DNA of 64,000 nucleotides from an uncultured Holophaga sp. Lineage in GTDB: Bacteria; Acidobacteriota; Holophagae; Holophagales; Holophagaceae. A program made the translations under genes and the position numbers. Numbering within the stretch: position 1 is the stretch's first letter; every line of letters starts with the position of its first letter. The stretch spans positions 557,501 to 621,500 of the forward strand of contig NZ_OY781925.1 in assembly GCF_963677305.1 (NCBI RefSeq), written 5' to 3'. Of this stretch, positions 15,551-25,744 are shown piece by piece. A model generated the notes under the pieces. That model made no database searches and was not told where the DNA came from. It was given only the letters and a program-made list of their open reading frames with translations.

Positions 15551-18214
15551 TCATGATTCCAGGATCTTGAGGAGCTGATCAAGGGGATAAGGCTTGAAGA
15601 GGGCGCCAAGGACCCAGGGGCTGTCGGCCAGGGGGCCCGCATCCCGGGTGGCAGTGGAGAGGAGGGCGTATTGGATCCGGCGCTGGTCCCACTGTGCTTC
15701 GATCCAGGAAGAGAGCTCTCCCTCCGCGTCGGCGGACTCGGTCAGCAGGAGGTCGACGGGCTGGGATCGGAGGGCGGCTTCAGCCTCCTGGCGGTTCCCG
15801 CACTCCCGCACTTCGAAAGCCCCCAGGGCCTGGACGAGGCGCTTGCGGAAGAAACTGCTGGGCTCCAGGACCAGCAGCGAGTGGATGGGGGCATGCCGGA
15901 GGAGATCCTCCTCGGAGAGTCCCAGGTCGAGGAGGGCCTTTCGGGTGGCGCTCTTGAGCCCGAGGCCCGTGGCTCGCTGGAAGATGGGGCGGATCACCTC
16001 CACCAGTTCCTGCTGGCGGGTGAGGCCGCCGATCTCGCAGATGTGGGCGATCTCCCGCCACTCGTTGACCGGATTGTCCAGTTCGTCGCGAGTCCATGCT
16101 GCGATCCGGGTTCCCAGCTCGGTCCGGAGGATGAGCTCGGGGGAGTTCAGGGCTTCCCGCAGGGCCAGCAGGGCTTCGGCGCGCTGGGGGCCCTTGGGGG
16201 GGATCTGCTGGAGGCGGGTCAGGATCCCCTGCTCATGCTGGGCGAGGGTTCGGAGGCTCTCGCCCCGGCGGGAAAGCTCTTTGATGAGGGCGGCGATGCG
16301 GTCGTTGTTGTCCTTGTCCCAGACCTCCTTGAGCCGCATCTCGGAGAGGAAGTCCGCGAAGCGGTCCTTCAGCCGCTCGTAGGTGCCCTGGCTGAAGACA
16401 TGGAGCCCCTCCATGGCGACCATGGCCCGGAGCCGGTTGCCTTCCCCCTCCCGCTCATCGCAGCAGCGATCCAGCAGCTGCATGAGGGCCTCAAGCTGCT
16501 CCATGGGCAAGGGCTCGGTGAAGCTGGGGAAGGCTTTCAGGGCCCCCTCCAGGCAGAGGATGAGGACAGGGGCCGCCTTCAGGATGGGGGCCTTGGCCAG
16601 GAGGCCGAGGGAGGCCTCGGGGGTGTGCAGGCGACCCAGGGCCTCCGCCAGGGCGATCTGGAGGTTGAGGGGCTGGCCATCATGGAGGAGCTGCAGATAG
16701 ACCGGGGCGGCGGGCTGGTAGATGATGCCGGAGAGGGCCTCCACGGCCTCGAGGACCAGGCTGTCCCGGCTCTCCTTCTGGATGAACTCCAGCAGAGGCT
16801 CGGCGGCGGCCAGGGGACGGTTCTCCCCGAAGACCCGGATGGCCTTGCGGATCTGTTCCACTTGGCTGGAGTGGAACATCTCCAGGAGCCGGGGGAGGCT
16901 GGAGGGCAGCTTGCCGAGGTGGTGGATGGCCTTCTGGCCGACCTCGATGATGGGGTCCTGCGCCGCCCGGAGGAAGAAGGGCGTCAGGCCGTCCTCCTCC
17001 CGGGTGCCCAGGGCGTCCAGGCAGGCCATGCGGCGCTCGATGTCCGCCTCGGCCAGGACCTCGTCCAGCCGTTCCGTGGCCTCGGGTGGGAGGAGACGGA
17101 GATAGGCGTAGGCCGCCGCCTGACTCCCGGCTTGCTCCTGGAAGAGCCTGTGCAGGGGGGGCAGGGCCTGATCGAGCGGGAGGTCGCCTCGGTCCACCAG
17201 GAAGGCGAGGAGCTCGGCGCACTGGTCCAGGGAAGGGTTGAGTTCCTCACGGCGGCTCTCGGCCGCTTCCACCGTCTCGGACTCGAAGGCCGAGTACCTC
17301 GCCACCTTGCCCAGGGCCAGATGGGAGGCCGCCTCCAGGACGAAGTGCTCCAGCCAGCCATTCTCCAGGGCCTTCAGGGTGTCGATGGCCGGGAGGAGCA
17401 GCTCCTCGTCCACGGCTTCCGCCTGCTGGAGAGTCCGCACCGCACTCTGGGCCCGGGGTGAGAAGAGCTCCCCCAGGCGTTCGAAGAGGGTCGCACGGAC
17501 GGTATTCCGGGGAATGCCGCGGAAGCCCCGGAGGAGCTGGAGGACCTGCTGGAGGTCGAGGAACTCGGCCAGCCCCTCCTGGAGGGTGCCGAGGATGAAG
17601 TCCGAGGCGCCGAAGGATGCGAGGATCCGCAGGGCGAGCCGACGGGTGACGGCATCCCCCCCCTGATAGGCGCCGATGAGGCCCCGGATGGCGTCCTCCT
17701 CACCGGTGGCGGCAAGGATACGGGCCCCCTGGAGGGCCAGCCGGGGGTTGCCCTGTCCCTCCTGCAGGCGCCCGAGGTAGTAGGGCAGGGGCTGCTGGGG
17801 GGTGTACTGGGCGAGCTCCCGCTGCAGGATCACCTTGCGGTTGGGGTCGCTCCGGGCCGCCAAAAGCTTCTCAAGACCCTGATGGGCGTCCCGGATGGCG
17901 AGGCTGCCCAGGGCAGCACACCCCTCGTCGAAGACTCCCAGGTCGTTCTCCTGCAGGAGTCCCTTGATGAGCCAGGGTGTCCAGTCCGGCCAGTCGTACC
18001 GCTGCACCAGGGCATAGATGGCCCGCTTTAGGCCCTTGGGCGAGCCAGCTTGGGCCAGCCGCCCCCCCAGGGAGGGCAGAGCCTGCTTCTGGAGTCGCTG
18101 GACCAGCTGGTTGAGGCGCGGCTGGAAGCCGGTGTCCCCCTCCGAGAAGCCGGACAGGATCACCCTCAGGGTGTCCAGGGGGGTCTGAGGCACGGTGCGA
18201 GGCGGGTTGGACAT
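15551..18214 (-). CDS. HEAT-repeat protein with C-terminal degenerate receiver domain
   Basis: This 887-residue cytoplasmic protein starts at ATG 18214. The frame is open further upstream, but that extension would overlap the divergent gene. Residues about 20-770 are helical HEAT/armadillo-type repeats (RLALRILASFGASDFI; IRKAIRVFGENRPLAAAEPLLEF). The last 115 residues resemble a response-regulator receiver (LLVLEPSSFFRKRLVQALG; VDLLLTESADAEG; LFKPYPLDQLLKIL). The acidic pair is replaced by EP and the phospho-acceptor aspartate by glutamate, so it probably cannot be phosphorylated. HEAT proteins act as scaffolds. It is transcribed away from a Roadblock protein 108 bp distant. Confidence 0.82.
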   Translation of the reverse strand: MSNPPRTVPQTPLDTLRVILSGFSEGDTGFQPRLNQLVQRLQKQALPSLGGRLAQAGSPKGLKRAIYALVQRYDWPDWTPWLIKGLLQENDLGVFDEGCAALGSLAIRDAHQGLEKLLAARSDPNRKVILQRELAQYTPQQPLPYYLGRLQEGQGNPRLALQGARILAATGEEDAIRGLIGAYQGGDAVTRRLALRILASFGASDFILGTLQEGLAEFLDLQQVLQLLRGFRGIPRNTVRATLFERLGELFSPRAQSAVRTLQQAEAVDEELLLPAIDTLKALENGWLEHFVLEAASHLALGKVARYSAFESETVEAAESRREELNPSLDQCAELLAFLVDRGDLPLDQALPPLHRLFQEQAGSQAAAYAYLRLLPPEATERLDEVLAEADIERRMACLDALGTREEDGLTPFFLRAAQDPIIEVGQKAIHHLGKLPSSLPRLLEMFHSSQVEQIRKAIRVFGENRPLAAAEPLLEFIQKESRDSLVLEAVEALSGIIYQPAAPVYLQLLHDGQPLNLQIALAEALGRLHTPEASLGLLAKAPILKAAPVLILCLEGALKAFPSFTEPLPMEQLEALMQLLDRCCDEREGEGNRLRAMVAMEGLHVFSQGTYERLKDRFADFLSEMRLKEVWDKDNNDRIAALIKELSRRGESLRTLAQHEQGILTRLQQIPPKGPQRAEALLALREALNSPELILRTELGTRIAAWTRDELDNPVNEWREIAHICEIGGLTRQQELVEVIRPIFQRATGLGLKSATRKALLDLGLSEEDLLRHAPIHSLLVLEPSSFFRKRLVQALGAFEVRECGNRQEAEAALRSQPVDLLLTESADAEGELSSWIEAQWDQRRIQYALLSTATRDAGPLADSPWVLGALFKPYPLDQLLKILES

Positions 18215-18322
18215 GGTTCCATTTTCATCAGGATGCGGGCTGTCCGCCCACGGATTCTGCTGGGAAGGTTGTTGCAGTTCCCATTCCAGGTCATCATGTT
18301 GCCAATTCACCCGGAGCGCGAG

Positions 18323-18682
18323 ATGTCCTTCCAGGAAATTCTGGACAATCTGATCGAGAGAGTGCCGGAAGCCATCGCGGTGACCTTCAATGACAAGGAT
18401 GGCGATCCCATTGCGAGCCGCACCCTGGAGGTCTCCAATGATGCCCTCCAGCTCCTGGGCGCCTACCGGAATGTGGTCAAGCGCCATCTCCAGCAGGCCA
18501 TGGAGGACTTCGACCGCGGGGAGGTGGAGCAGGTGGCTTTCTGCACGGACCGTCACTGGATCCTCATGATGGGGGCCGATGAACAGTGCAGCCTGGTGCT
18601 GGTCATGCGCCGGGACGGCCTCTTGGGGAGGGCCCGTTTCGAGATGGCGCGCAGCATCGAGGCCCTCAATGCGGAGCTCTAG
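18323..18682 (+). CDS. Roadblock/LC7-domain protein
   Basis: This 119-residue protein matches the Roadblock/LC7 fold of MglB-type regulators of small Ras-like GTPases: an N-terminal helix (ILDNLIERVPEAIAVTFNDKDG) followed by a beta sheet and a C-terminal helix (FEMARSIEALNAEL). ATG 18323 is preceded by GGAG with 6-nt spacing, which decides the start over an earlier ATG at 18297. No MglA-type GTPase is seen nearby. The stop lies 14 bp inside the following lipoprotein gene, so the two are coupled. Confidence 0.8.
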   Translation: MSFQEILDNLIERVPEAIAVTFNDKDGDPIASRTLEVSNDALQLLGAYRNVVKRHLQQAMEDFDRGEVEQVAFCTDRHWILMMGADEQCSLVLVMRRDGLLGRARFEMARSIEALNAEL

Positions 18683-19133
18683 CCTCCTCCTGGTCCCGGT
18701 CCTGGTGCTGGCGGGCTGCAAAGGGCCGAAGACCACCGTCAACTATTCTCCCCTGGAGAACATCCCCCCCAAGAGCCTCCAACGCTTCCGGGAGGGGGGG
18801 CTCGCCTTCTGGGCCCTGGCTTCGGTCAAGGGCAAGGTGAGCTTCTACCTGGTCCCCCCCCAGGGGACCCCACCCCTCCGGGTCAGTGCCCGCATGGGGG
18901 GCCGGACTCTGGAGGCCGAGTGCCGCAATGAAATGGGTCGCACCTATTACACCTGGGAGATCGAGCTGGACCGGAGCGAGGTGACCCGGCCCGTGTTCCC
19001 GGAACCTTTGACCGTGGAGGCCGCCGGCATGGGGGGTGCCCTGCATCGGCTGCGGGTCGCGGGGCTGGGTACGGACAGCTACCCCATCCTGAACATGTGC
19101 TACTTCGACCTGGTCTGGGAGACCCTCAGCTAG
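18669..19133 (+). CDS. Predicted lipoprotein, function unknown
   Basis: This 154-residue protein opens with a type II signal peptide (MRSSSLLLVPVLVLAGC), giving a lipobox LAGC with lipidation at C17. The mature domain is beta-rich (VSFYLVPPQGTPPLRVSAR; YYTWEIELDRSEVTRPVFPEP) and resembles no family I can name. It overlaps the upstream Roadblock gene by 14 bp and meets the diguanylate cyclase gene tail to tail 4 bp away. Confidence 0.75.
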   Translation: MRSSSLLLVPVLVLAGCKGPKTTVNYSPLENIPPKSLQRFREGGLAFWALASVKGKVSFYLVPPQGTPPLRVSARMGGRTLEAECRNEMGRTYYTWEIELDRSEVTRPVFPEPLTVEAAGMGGALHRLRVAGLGTDSYPILNMCYFDLVWETLS

Positions 19134-19137
19134 GGCA

Positions 19138-20703
19138 CTAGCAGGCGGGCAGGTCGCCCACCCGGTTACGGCCACCCTGCTTGCAGGCGTAGAGGGCGGC
19201 ATCGGCCTGGGCCAGGAGGTCCGAGGTCTGGGTGGCGGGGTCGGGCATGCAGGACATCACACCCACACTGAGGGTCACCACTCCGGAGACCTCGGAGTTG
19301 GCGTGGGGGATGCCCTTCGCCTCCACCGCCGCCCGCAACTTCTCTGCGGCCCGAAGGGCATGGTCGGGCCCCGCGCCGGGGAGGATGACTGCGAATTCCT
19401 CACCACCGTAACGGGCCGGGAGTTCACTGGCCCTGCGGAAGATCGTGCGGAGGATCTGGCCCACGGCCTGCAGGCAGGTGTCTCCCGCCACATGCCCATA
19501 GTGGTCGTTGTAGCGTTTGAAGAAGTCCACATCACAGAGGATCAGGGAGAGGCCCCGCTCCTCCCGGCAGGCCCGCCTCAGCTCCGCTGCCAGGACGGCA
19601 TCGAAGTGGCGGCGGTTGGCCAATCCCGTGAGTCCGTCGGTCGTGGCCAGCAGCCGGAGCTGCTCGTTGGCCTCGGCCAGTTCGGCAGTGCGCTCGGCGA
19701 CCCGCCTTTCCAGGTCCGCATTGACCCTGCGCAGTTCCTCGGCCTGGCGGAGGTTCTCCCGGTACAGGCGCCCGTTGGTGATGGTGAGGGCCGTGCGGTC
19801 GGCCAGGCTCTGCAGCATGGCCTGGTCCTCAAGGGTGTAGGCCCTCTGCGGGCCCCCTTTGGCCAGGAGGATGGTGCCGATCACTTGGTCCTGGAAGCGC
19901 ATGGGGACGGCCAGCAGGCTGTGGATGCGGTAGTGGTCGAAGTAGGGATGGAAGGGTTCTCCGACGGCCTCCCGGGGTTCACGGCCTTCGGGGTCGTGCA
20001 GCGAGAGGGGCCGCCCCGGGTGGACCACCTCGGCCAAGGATGTCTGCTCCGGAGCCTGGGAGGGGAGGCTGCCCATCGCCGGCAGGAGCCTGTCCCCGTC
20101 GAGGTAGGACTGGCTCAAGGCCAGGGGGGTCAGAAACCCGTTGCCGTCCAGGATCTGGAGCAGGCAGAGGTCCCCCAGTTGCACCGCCAGGTAGTGGGCC
20201 ATGAGGGCAAGGGCGGACTCGTAGTCGGGACCGGCCCCGGCAAGGGCGAGGGAGACGGCGTTGAGCGACTCTGCCCGCTTGAGCCGGGCTGAGTGCTCAC
20301 TCTCCGTGCGCTTGCGCTCGCTGATGTCCCGGGCGGTGAGGAGGATCCGCTCCACACCGGCGATATCCGTGCGGAGGAGATTCATCTCTACCCAGAAGAG
20401 GCGTCCATGGCGATCCCTCACGAGCCATTCACGGATGATCGCCTCCCCCTGGGCCGCCTCCCGGACGAGCACCTCGGCCTCGACTCCGGAGAAGGGGGAG
20501 AGCCCGAAGCTGATCTGGGCGAGGTCCATGCCCGCCAGCTCCTCCCTTCCATAGCCCAGGAGCTCGGAGGAGCGCCGGTTGGCGTCGAGAAAGCGCCCCT
20601 CTGCACAGTCCAGCACCAGGATGGCGTCCTGAACGGAATCCAGGATGACCTGGAAGTGCTCGGCGGCGCGCGCACCGGCCCGGTTCTCGGACAGAGGAAA
20701 CAT
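19138..20703 (-). CDS. PAS-GAF diguanylate cyclase (GGDEF)
   Basis: This 521-residue signalling protein starts at ATG 20703, preceded by AAAGG. A PAS domain occupies about residues 15-130 (VQDAILVLDCAEGRFLDANRRSSELLGYG) and a GAF domain about 150-315. A short coiled coil follows (LRRVNADLERRVAERTAELAEANEQL), then the GGDEF domain at about 350-510. The active-site loop reads RYGGEEF, consistent with c-di-GMP synthesis. The inhibitory I-site is RASE instead of RxxD, so product inhibition may be weak. It is probably cytoplasmic because no membrane segment is visible. The gene is divergent from the DUF493 gene 76 bp away. Confidence 0.9.
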   Translation of the reverse strand: MFPLSENRAGARAAEHFQVILDSVQDAILVLDCAEGRFLDANRRSSELLGYGREELAGMDLAQISFGLSPFSGVEAEVLVREAAQGEAIIREWLVRDRHGRLFWVEMNLLRTDIAGVERILLTARDISERKRTESEHSARLKRAESLNAVSLALAGAGPDYESALALMAHYLAVQLGDLCLLQILDGNGFLTPLALSQSYLDGDRLLPAMGSLPSQAPEQTSLAEVVHPGRPLSLHDPEGREPREAVGEPFHPYFDHYRIHSLLAVPMRFQDQVIGTILLAKGGPQRAYTLEDQAMLQSLADRTALTITNGRLYRENLRQAEELRRVNADLERRVAERTAELAEANEQLRLLATTDGLTGLANRRHFDAVLAAELRRACREERGLSLILCDVDFFKRYNDHYGHVAGDTCLQAVGQILRTIFRRASELPARYGGEEFAVILPGAGPDHALRAAEKLRAAVEAKGIPHANSEVSGVVTLSVGVMSCMPDPATQTSDLLAQADAALYACKQGGRNRVGDLPAC

Positions 20704-20779
20704 GAGTGGCCTTTTGAGTGGATTATGGAAAAGACTAGTCCTCAGGTCTGAAGCGGTCAATCGGGGAGAGCCCACTACA

Positions 20780-21058
20780 ATGGAGAGCATGGAAAGCTGT
20801 CCCCGTCCCCAGATCGACTATCCCACACGGGTCCCCCTCAAGGTGGTGGGGCTTGCAGAGGGCCTGGATCCCGCCGCAGTGGCAGGGCTCATTGCGGAGC
20901 TCCTGCCGCCCCAGCCCCAGGGGGACCGGGTGCCGGAGTCCAGGCGGAACGGCAAGTACATCAGCTACACCTTCTGGATCACCCTGGAGGCCGAGGGTCA
21001 GGAGCTGCCCCTCCGGAAGGCGCTGACGGGGCTGAGCGGCTATGTCATGCAGCTCTAG
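20780..21058 (+). CDS. DUF493 (YbeD-like) small protein
   Basis: This protein of about 92 residues (start ATG 20780, or ATG 20789 which has GGAG close in front) matches the DUF493/YbeD family in length and in its core (YPTRVPLKVVG near the N-terminus; GKYISYTFWITLEAEGQ; LSGYVMQL at the end). The family has an ACT-like ferredoxin fold. In E. coli YbeD lies beside lipoate genes, but no lipoate gene is present here. It is a single gene between divergent and convergent neighbours. Confidence 0.72.
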   Translation: MESMESCPRPQIDYPTRVPLKVVGLAEGLDPAAVAGLIAELLPPQPQGDRVPESRRNGKYISYTFWITLEAEGQELPLRKALTGLSGYVMQL

Positions 21059-21079
21059 CCCCCCAGGGCGCCTGCCGTT

Positions 21080-22474
<1,395 letters not shown>

Positions 22475-22619
22475 GGGCACTCCTTCATCCTCTTCTGCAT
22501 GAGAGGCATCTGCGCATTCGTGCCCCCGTCTTTCGATCCTACCTCACCTGGAGGGTCGCTTCAGACAGAGCTGCCGCCCGGAGGGAGGAATCCAGGGCGG
22601 CGAGTGCGTCGGCAGCAGG

Positions 22620-23543
22620 TCAGAGCAGGTGCTTGCCGGTATCCCGGAACTTGGTGCCCACCACCATCTGCAGGCCGCGCAGATGGCTGAGGACCCGCTC
22701 CAGCTTCTGGCGGGCGATGTCCTGGTACTGGATGGTCTGGATGAGGTCGAAGACTTGCTCCTGGATCTCCGAGCCGATCTTCTCAGCCTCGGCGATGGCC
22801 GGCTCGGCGCTTCGCATACGGCCCAGCCGGATCTCCTGCTTGATGCGGGTGAGGGCGTGGAAGGACTGGTCGGTATTCACCAGCATGGACTCCACCTGAT
22901 CCAGCACCTTGGCCATCTGGGCCTCGGTGTGGGCGATGGCGGCCTCCATCTGGGGGATGATGCGGGTGGACTCCACCTCCGTCTTGGTGGGGGCCAGGGC
23001 GATGAGCTCCTTGAGCCCGTCATCCAGGAGCTTCTCTGTGGAGTCGGTCAGCAGGACACCCTCGGCGGTGCGGACGGTTCCGATGGCGGAGATGAGGTGG
23101 GCGTCCAGGAGGGAGATGATCTCCTTGCCCACCAGCAGGAAGGCCTTGACCCAGGCTCCCTCCGGCCCCTCCAGGAGGGGACTGGCGGGGGTGTGATCCT
23201 CCACCCTGGCCGTGTGGACGGACATGACCCGATCCACCAGGAAGCCGATGCGGCTGCCCTCCAGCCCAAGGACAAGGATGTTGGCGGGCTCCGGGGCCCC
23301 TGCCAGGGGAAGCCCCAGGCGGACCCTCAGGCTGATGACGGGGAGCAGGGAGCCTCGCAGGTCCAGGACCCCCTCCACGCCCTTAGGCAGGTGGGGGATC
23401 CGGTTCAGGGGCAGGTTCGGGGTGATCTCGGCGACATCCTCCATGGGGATGCCATAGACGCGGCCGTCCAGTTCGAAGGTCAGGTACTGGCGGGGCGGGG
23501 CCGCCGCGGCGGCCACTGCCGTGTCTTGGATTCCGAGGCTCAC
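22620..23543 (-). CDS. CheW-CheZ fusion protein
   Basis: The protein has 307 residues. Residues about 18-155 form a CheW domain (YLTFELDGRVYGIPMEDVAEI; GVEGVLDLRGSLLPVISLRVRLG) that would couple receptors to CheA. Residues about 190-295 are a long helical segment containing YQDIARQKLERVL, which matches the CheZ active-site signature with both catalytic positions kept: D275 and Q279 (E. coli CheZ D143 and Q147). A CheY-P phosphatase tethered to the signalling array is the simplest reading, by inference. The start is GTG 23543 with GGAGG upstream, overlapping the cheA stop by 4 bp. It is the last gene of the operon. Confidence 0.82.
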   Translation of the reverse strand: MSLGIQDTAVAAAAAPPRQYLTFELDGRVYGIPMEDVAEITPNLPLNRIPHLPKGVEGVLDLRGSLLPVISLRVRLGLPLAGAPEPANILVLGLEGSRIGFLVDRVMSVHTARVEDHTPASPLLEGPEGAWVKAFLLVGKEIISLLDAHLISAIGTVRTAEGVLLTDSTEKLLDDGLKELIALAPTKTEVESTRIIPQMEAAIAHTEAQMAKVLDQVESMLVNTDQSFHALTRIKQEIRLGRMRSAEPAIAEAEKIGSEIQEQVFDLIQTIQYQDIARQKLERVLSHLRGLQMVVGTKFRDTGKHLL

Positions 23544-25741
23544 AGCGCCTCCTCGATGGCCAGGCTCATGAGCTCCGCTGGATCCAGGATGAGCACCACG
23601 CCACCATCGCCCATGACGCTAGCACCCGAGATCCCGGGCAGGCTGGCGAGATAGGGCGCGAGGGGCTTGATCACCATCTCCTGGCGGCGCATGAAGGCAT
23701 CCACCACCAGCCCCATCCGGCGGCCGCCGGTGGAGACCACCACCACGGGGAGCTCGGTGCTGCTCTCGAGGGACTCGTCGATGGTGCTGAAGCGCAGGAG
23801 CTCCCGGAGCCTGGAGATGCCCAGGACCTCGCCCCGGAGGTTGATGGCCTTGCGACGGGTGAGGTGGGCCAGGTTTTCCTCGGTGACCAGGAGGGTCTCC
23901 TCCACGGCGGTGCCCGGGATGGCGAAGACCTGGCCTCCGGAGCGCATCAGGAGGGCATCGATGATCGCCAGGGTCAGAGGGAGCTTGATGGTGAAGACCG
24001 AACCGCGGCCCACCTCGCTGGTGATGCTGACGCTGCCGTTGAGCTTGCGGACATTGGAGCGGACCACATCCATGCCCACGCCCCGGCCGGAGATGTCGGT
24101 GATGGTCTGGGCGGTGGAGAAGCCCGGCAGGAAGATGAGGTTGATGGCCTCCTCGTCCGTGAGCTGGTCGGCCTTCTCCAGGGTGAGAAGCCCTTTCTCC
24201 ACGGCCTTGGCGCGGATGATGGTGGGGTCCACGCCCTTGCCGTCGTCCTCGATCTCCACCACCACCGAGTCTCCCTCGTGCCGGGCACGGAGGACCACGG
24301 TGCCCGTCTCGGGCTTCCCGGCCTTCCGACGGGTCTCAGGGAGCTCGACGCCATGATCGGCGCTGTTCCGGATCAGGTGGATCAGGGGGTCGCTGAGCTC
24401 CTCGATGAGGCTCTTGTCGATTTCGGTGTCCTCGCCGACCATCTGCAGCTCGATCTTCTTGCCGCTCGCCTTGGCCAGGTCCCGGACCATGCGGGGGAAC
24501 TTGGTGAAGATGGTCTTGACCGGCACCATGCGGATGCCGAGCACCGAACTCTGGATCTCCTTGCTCACCTGATCCAGGTAGACGCTGGACTGGCGGAGCT
24601 CCTTCACCAGCTCGGCCAGGTGTCCCTCCAGGGGCTCTGCCTCGAAGCGCTCCACGAGGTGGCTGAGCATGGTCTTGCTGATGATCAGCTCACCCACGGT
24701 GTTCATGAAGGTGTCGAGCTTGGCCTGGCTGACCCGGATGGTGTCCGAGCCGGCCTTGTCCAAGGGCTTGTCGGAAGCCAGCGGAGCCTTGCGGGTCTCC
24801 TCGGCGGCCTCGATGGGCGCAGGGGCAGCCGGTGCCGGGGTGGGTGGAGGTGTGGGCACAGAGGGCCGCACGGCGGCCGGCTCAGGCTGGGGAGCGGTCG
24901 CGACCGGAGCCTCCCCCAGCGGGAAGTACTGGATGCGGACGTTCTCCACCCGGTCGAAGAGCTTCCTGACCCCTTCCAGCGTCTCCGAGGGGACCACGGC
25001 CAGGACCATGTCGAAGGGGAAGCTGTCGGCCTGGTAGCCGTCGAGGTCCACATAGCCCTTCATCAGGCTGGAGGAGGCCAGGAGGCGGCCCACGAGGTCC
25101 ACCATGGAGATCATGGAGAAGGGGTTGAAGTGGGTGCCCAGCAGGGAGGGAAGCAGCTCCACCTTCATGACCAGGACCTTCTCCCCGCTCGACATGGCCT
25201 CGGAGATGAGGTTGCAGGTGGGGGCATCCAGATCCTGCAGTCCCTCGGGGAGGGCAAGCGTGGGAGCCTTCGAGGTCGGGGCCGCGGGCAGAGGGGTGGA
25301 AGCGGGTGCGGACGGGGGCACAGAGGCTCCCCCACCTGCTCGGAAGGTCTCCAGACGCTGGATCAGGTCGGAGGTGTCCGGGTCCACCGGAGACCCCTGC
25401 TTCCGAAGGGTGATCCCCACGTCGTTGACGAGGATCTTGAGGGTGTCGACGGTCTCGAAGAGCAGCTCCATGGTCTCGGGAGTGACGGCCATGCGCCCCT
25501 TCCGGAGGTCATCCAGGATGTTCTCGCCGATGTGGGCCAGGGACTGGACCTTCTGGAGCCCCAGGAAGCCCGAGGCGCCCTTGATGGTGTGGACGCTGCG
25601 GAAGATGCCGTTGAGGATGTCCAGGTCGCCGGGGGTGCTCTCGAGGGTCAGGAAGTTCTGCTCGATGAGCTCGAAGTGCTCCTGGGCCTCGACCAGGAAG
25701 TCTTCGTAGAAGCTGGGATCGTCCAGAGAGAAATCACTCAT
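23540..25741 (-). CDS. cheA: Chemotaxis histidine kinase CheA
   Basis: The kinase (733 residues) autophosphorylates and passes phosphate to CheY. Domain order: P1 Hpt with phospho-accepting H51 (SVHTIKGASGF); a P2-like domain about 185-290; a proline/alanine-rich linker; P3 dimerisation about 335-400; P4 ATPase with N box (HLIRNSADHGVE), G1 (DDGKGVD) and G2 (GRGVGMD); and P5, a CheW-like C-terminal domain. ATG 25741 lies 3 bp after the triple-CheW gene and the stop overlaps the CheW-CheZ gene. No second receiver domain is present. No methyl-accepting receptor gene is in the window, so its input comes from elsewhere. Confidence 0.95.
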   Translation of the reverse strand: MSDFSLDDPSFYEDFLVEAQEHFELIEQNFLTLESTPGDLDILNGIFRSVHTIKGASGFLGLQKVQSLAHIGENILDDLRKGRMAVTPETMELLFETVDTLKILVNDVGITLRKQGSPVDPDTSDLIQRLETFRAGGGASVPPSAPASTPLPAAPTSKAPTLALPEGLQDLDAPTCNLISEAMSSGEKVLVMKVELLPSLLGTHFNPFSMISMVDLVGRLLASSSLMKGYVDLDGYQADSFPFDMVLAVVPSETLEGVRKLFDRVENVRIQYFPLGEAPVATAPQPEPAAVRPSVPTPPPTPAPAAPAPIEAAEETRKAPLASDKPLDKAGSDTIRVSQAKLDTFMNTVGELIISKTMLSHLVERFEAEPLEGHLAELVKELRQSSVYLDQVSKEIQSSVLGIRMVPVKTIFTKFPRMVRDLAKASGKKIELQMVGEDTEIDKSLIEELSDPLIHLIRNSADHGVELPETRRKAGKPETGTVVLRARHEGDSVVVEIEDDGKGVDPTIIRAKAVEKGLLTLEKADQLTDEEAINLIFLPGFSTAQTITDISGRGVGMDVVRSNVRKLNGSVSITSEVGRGSVFTIKLPLTLAIIDALLMRSGGQVFAIPGTAVEETLLVTEENLAHLTRRKAINLRGEVLGISRLRELLRFSTIDESLESSTELPVVVVSTGGRRMGLVVDAFMRRQEMVIKPLAPYLASLPGISGASVMGDGGVVLILDPAELMSLAIEEAL

Positions 25742-25744
25742 GCG

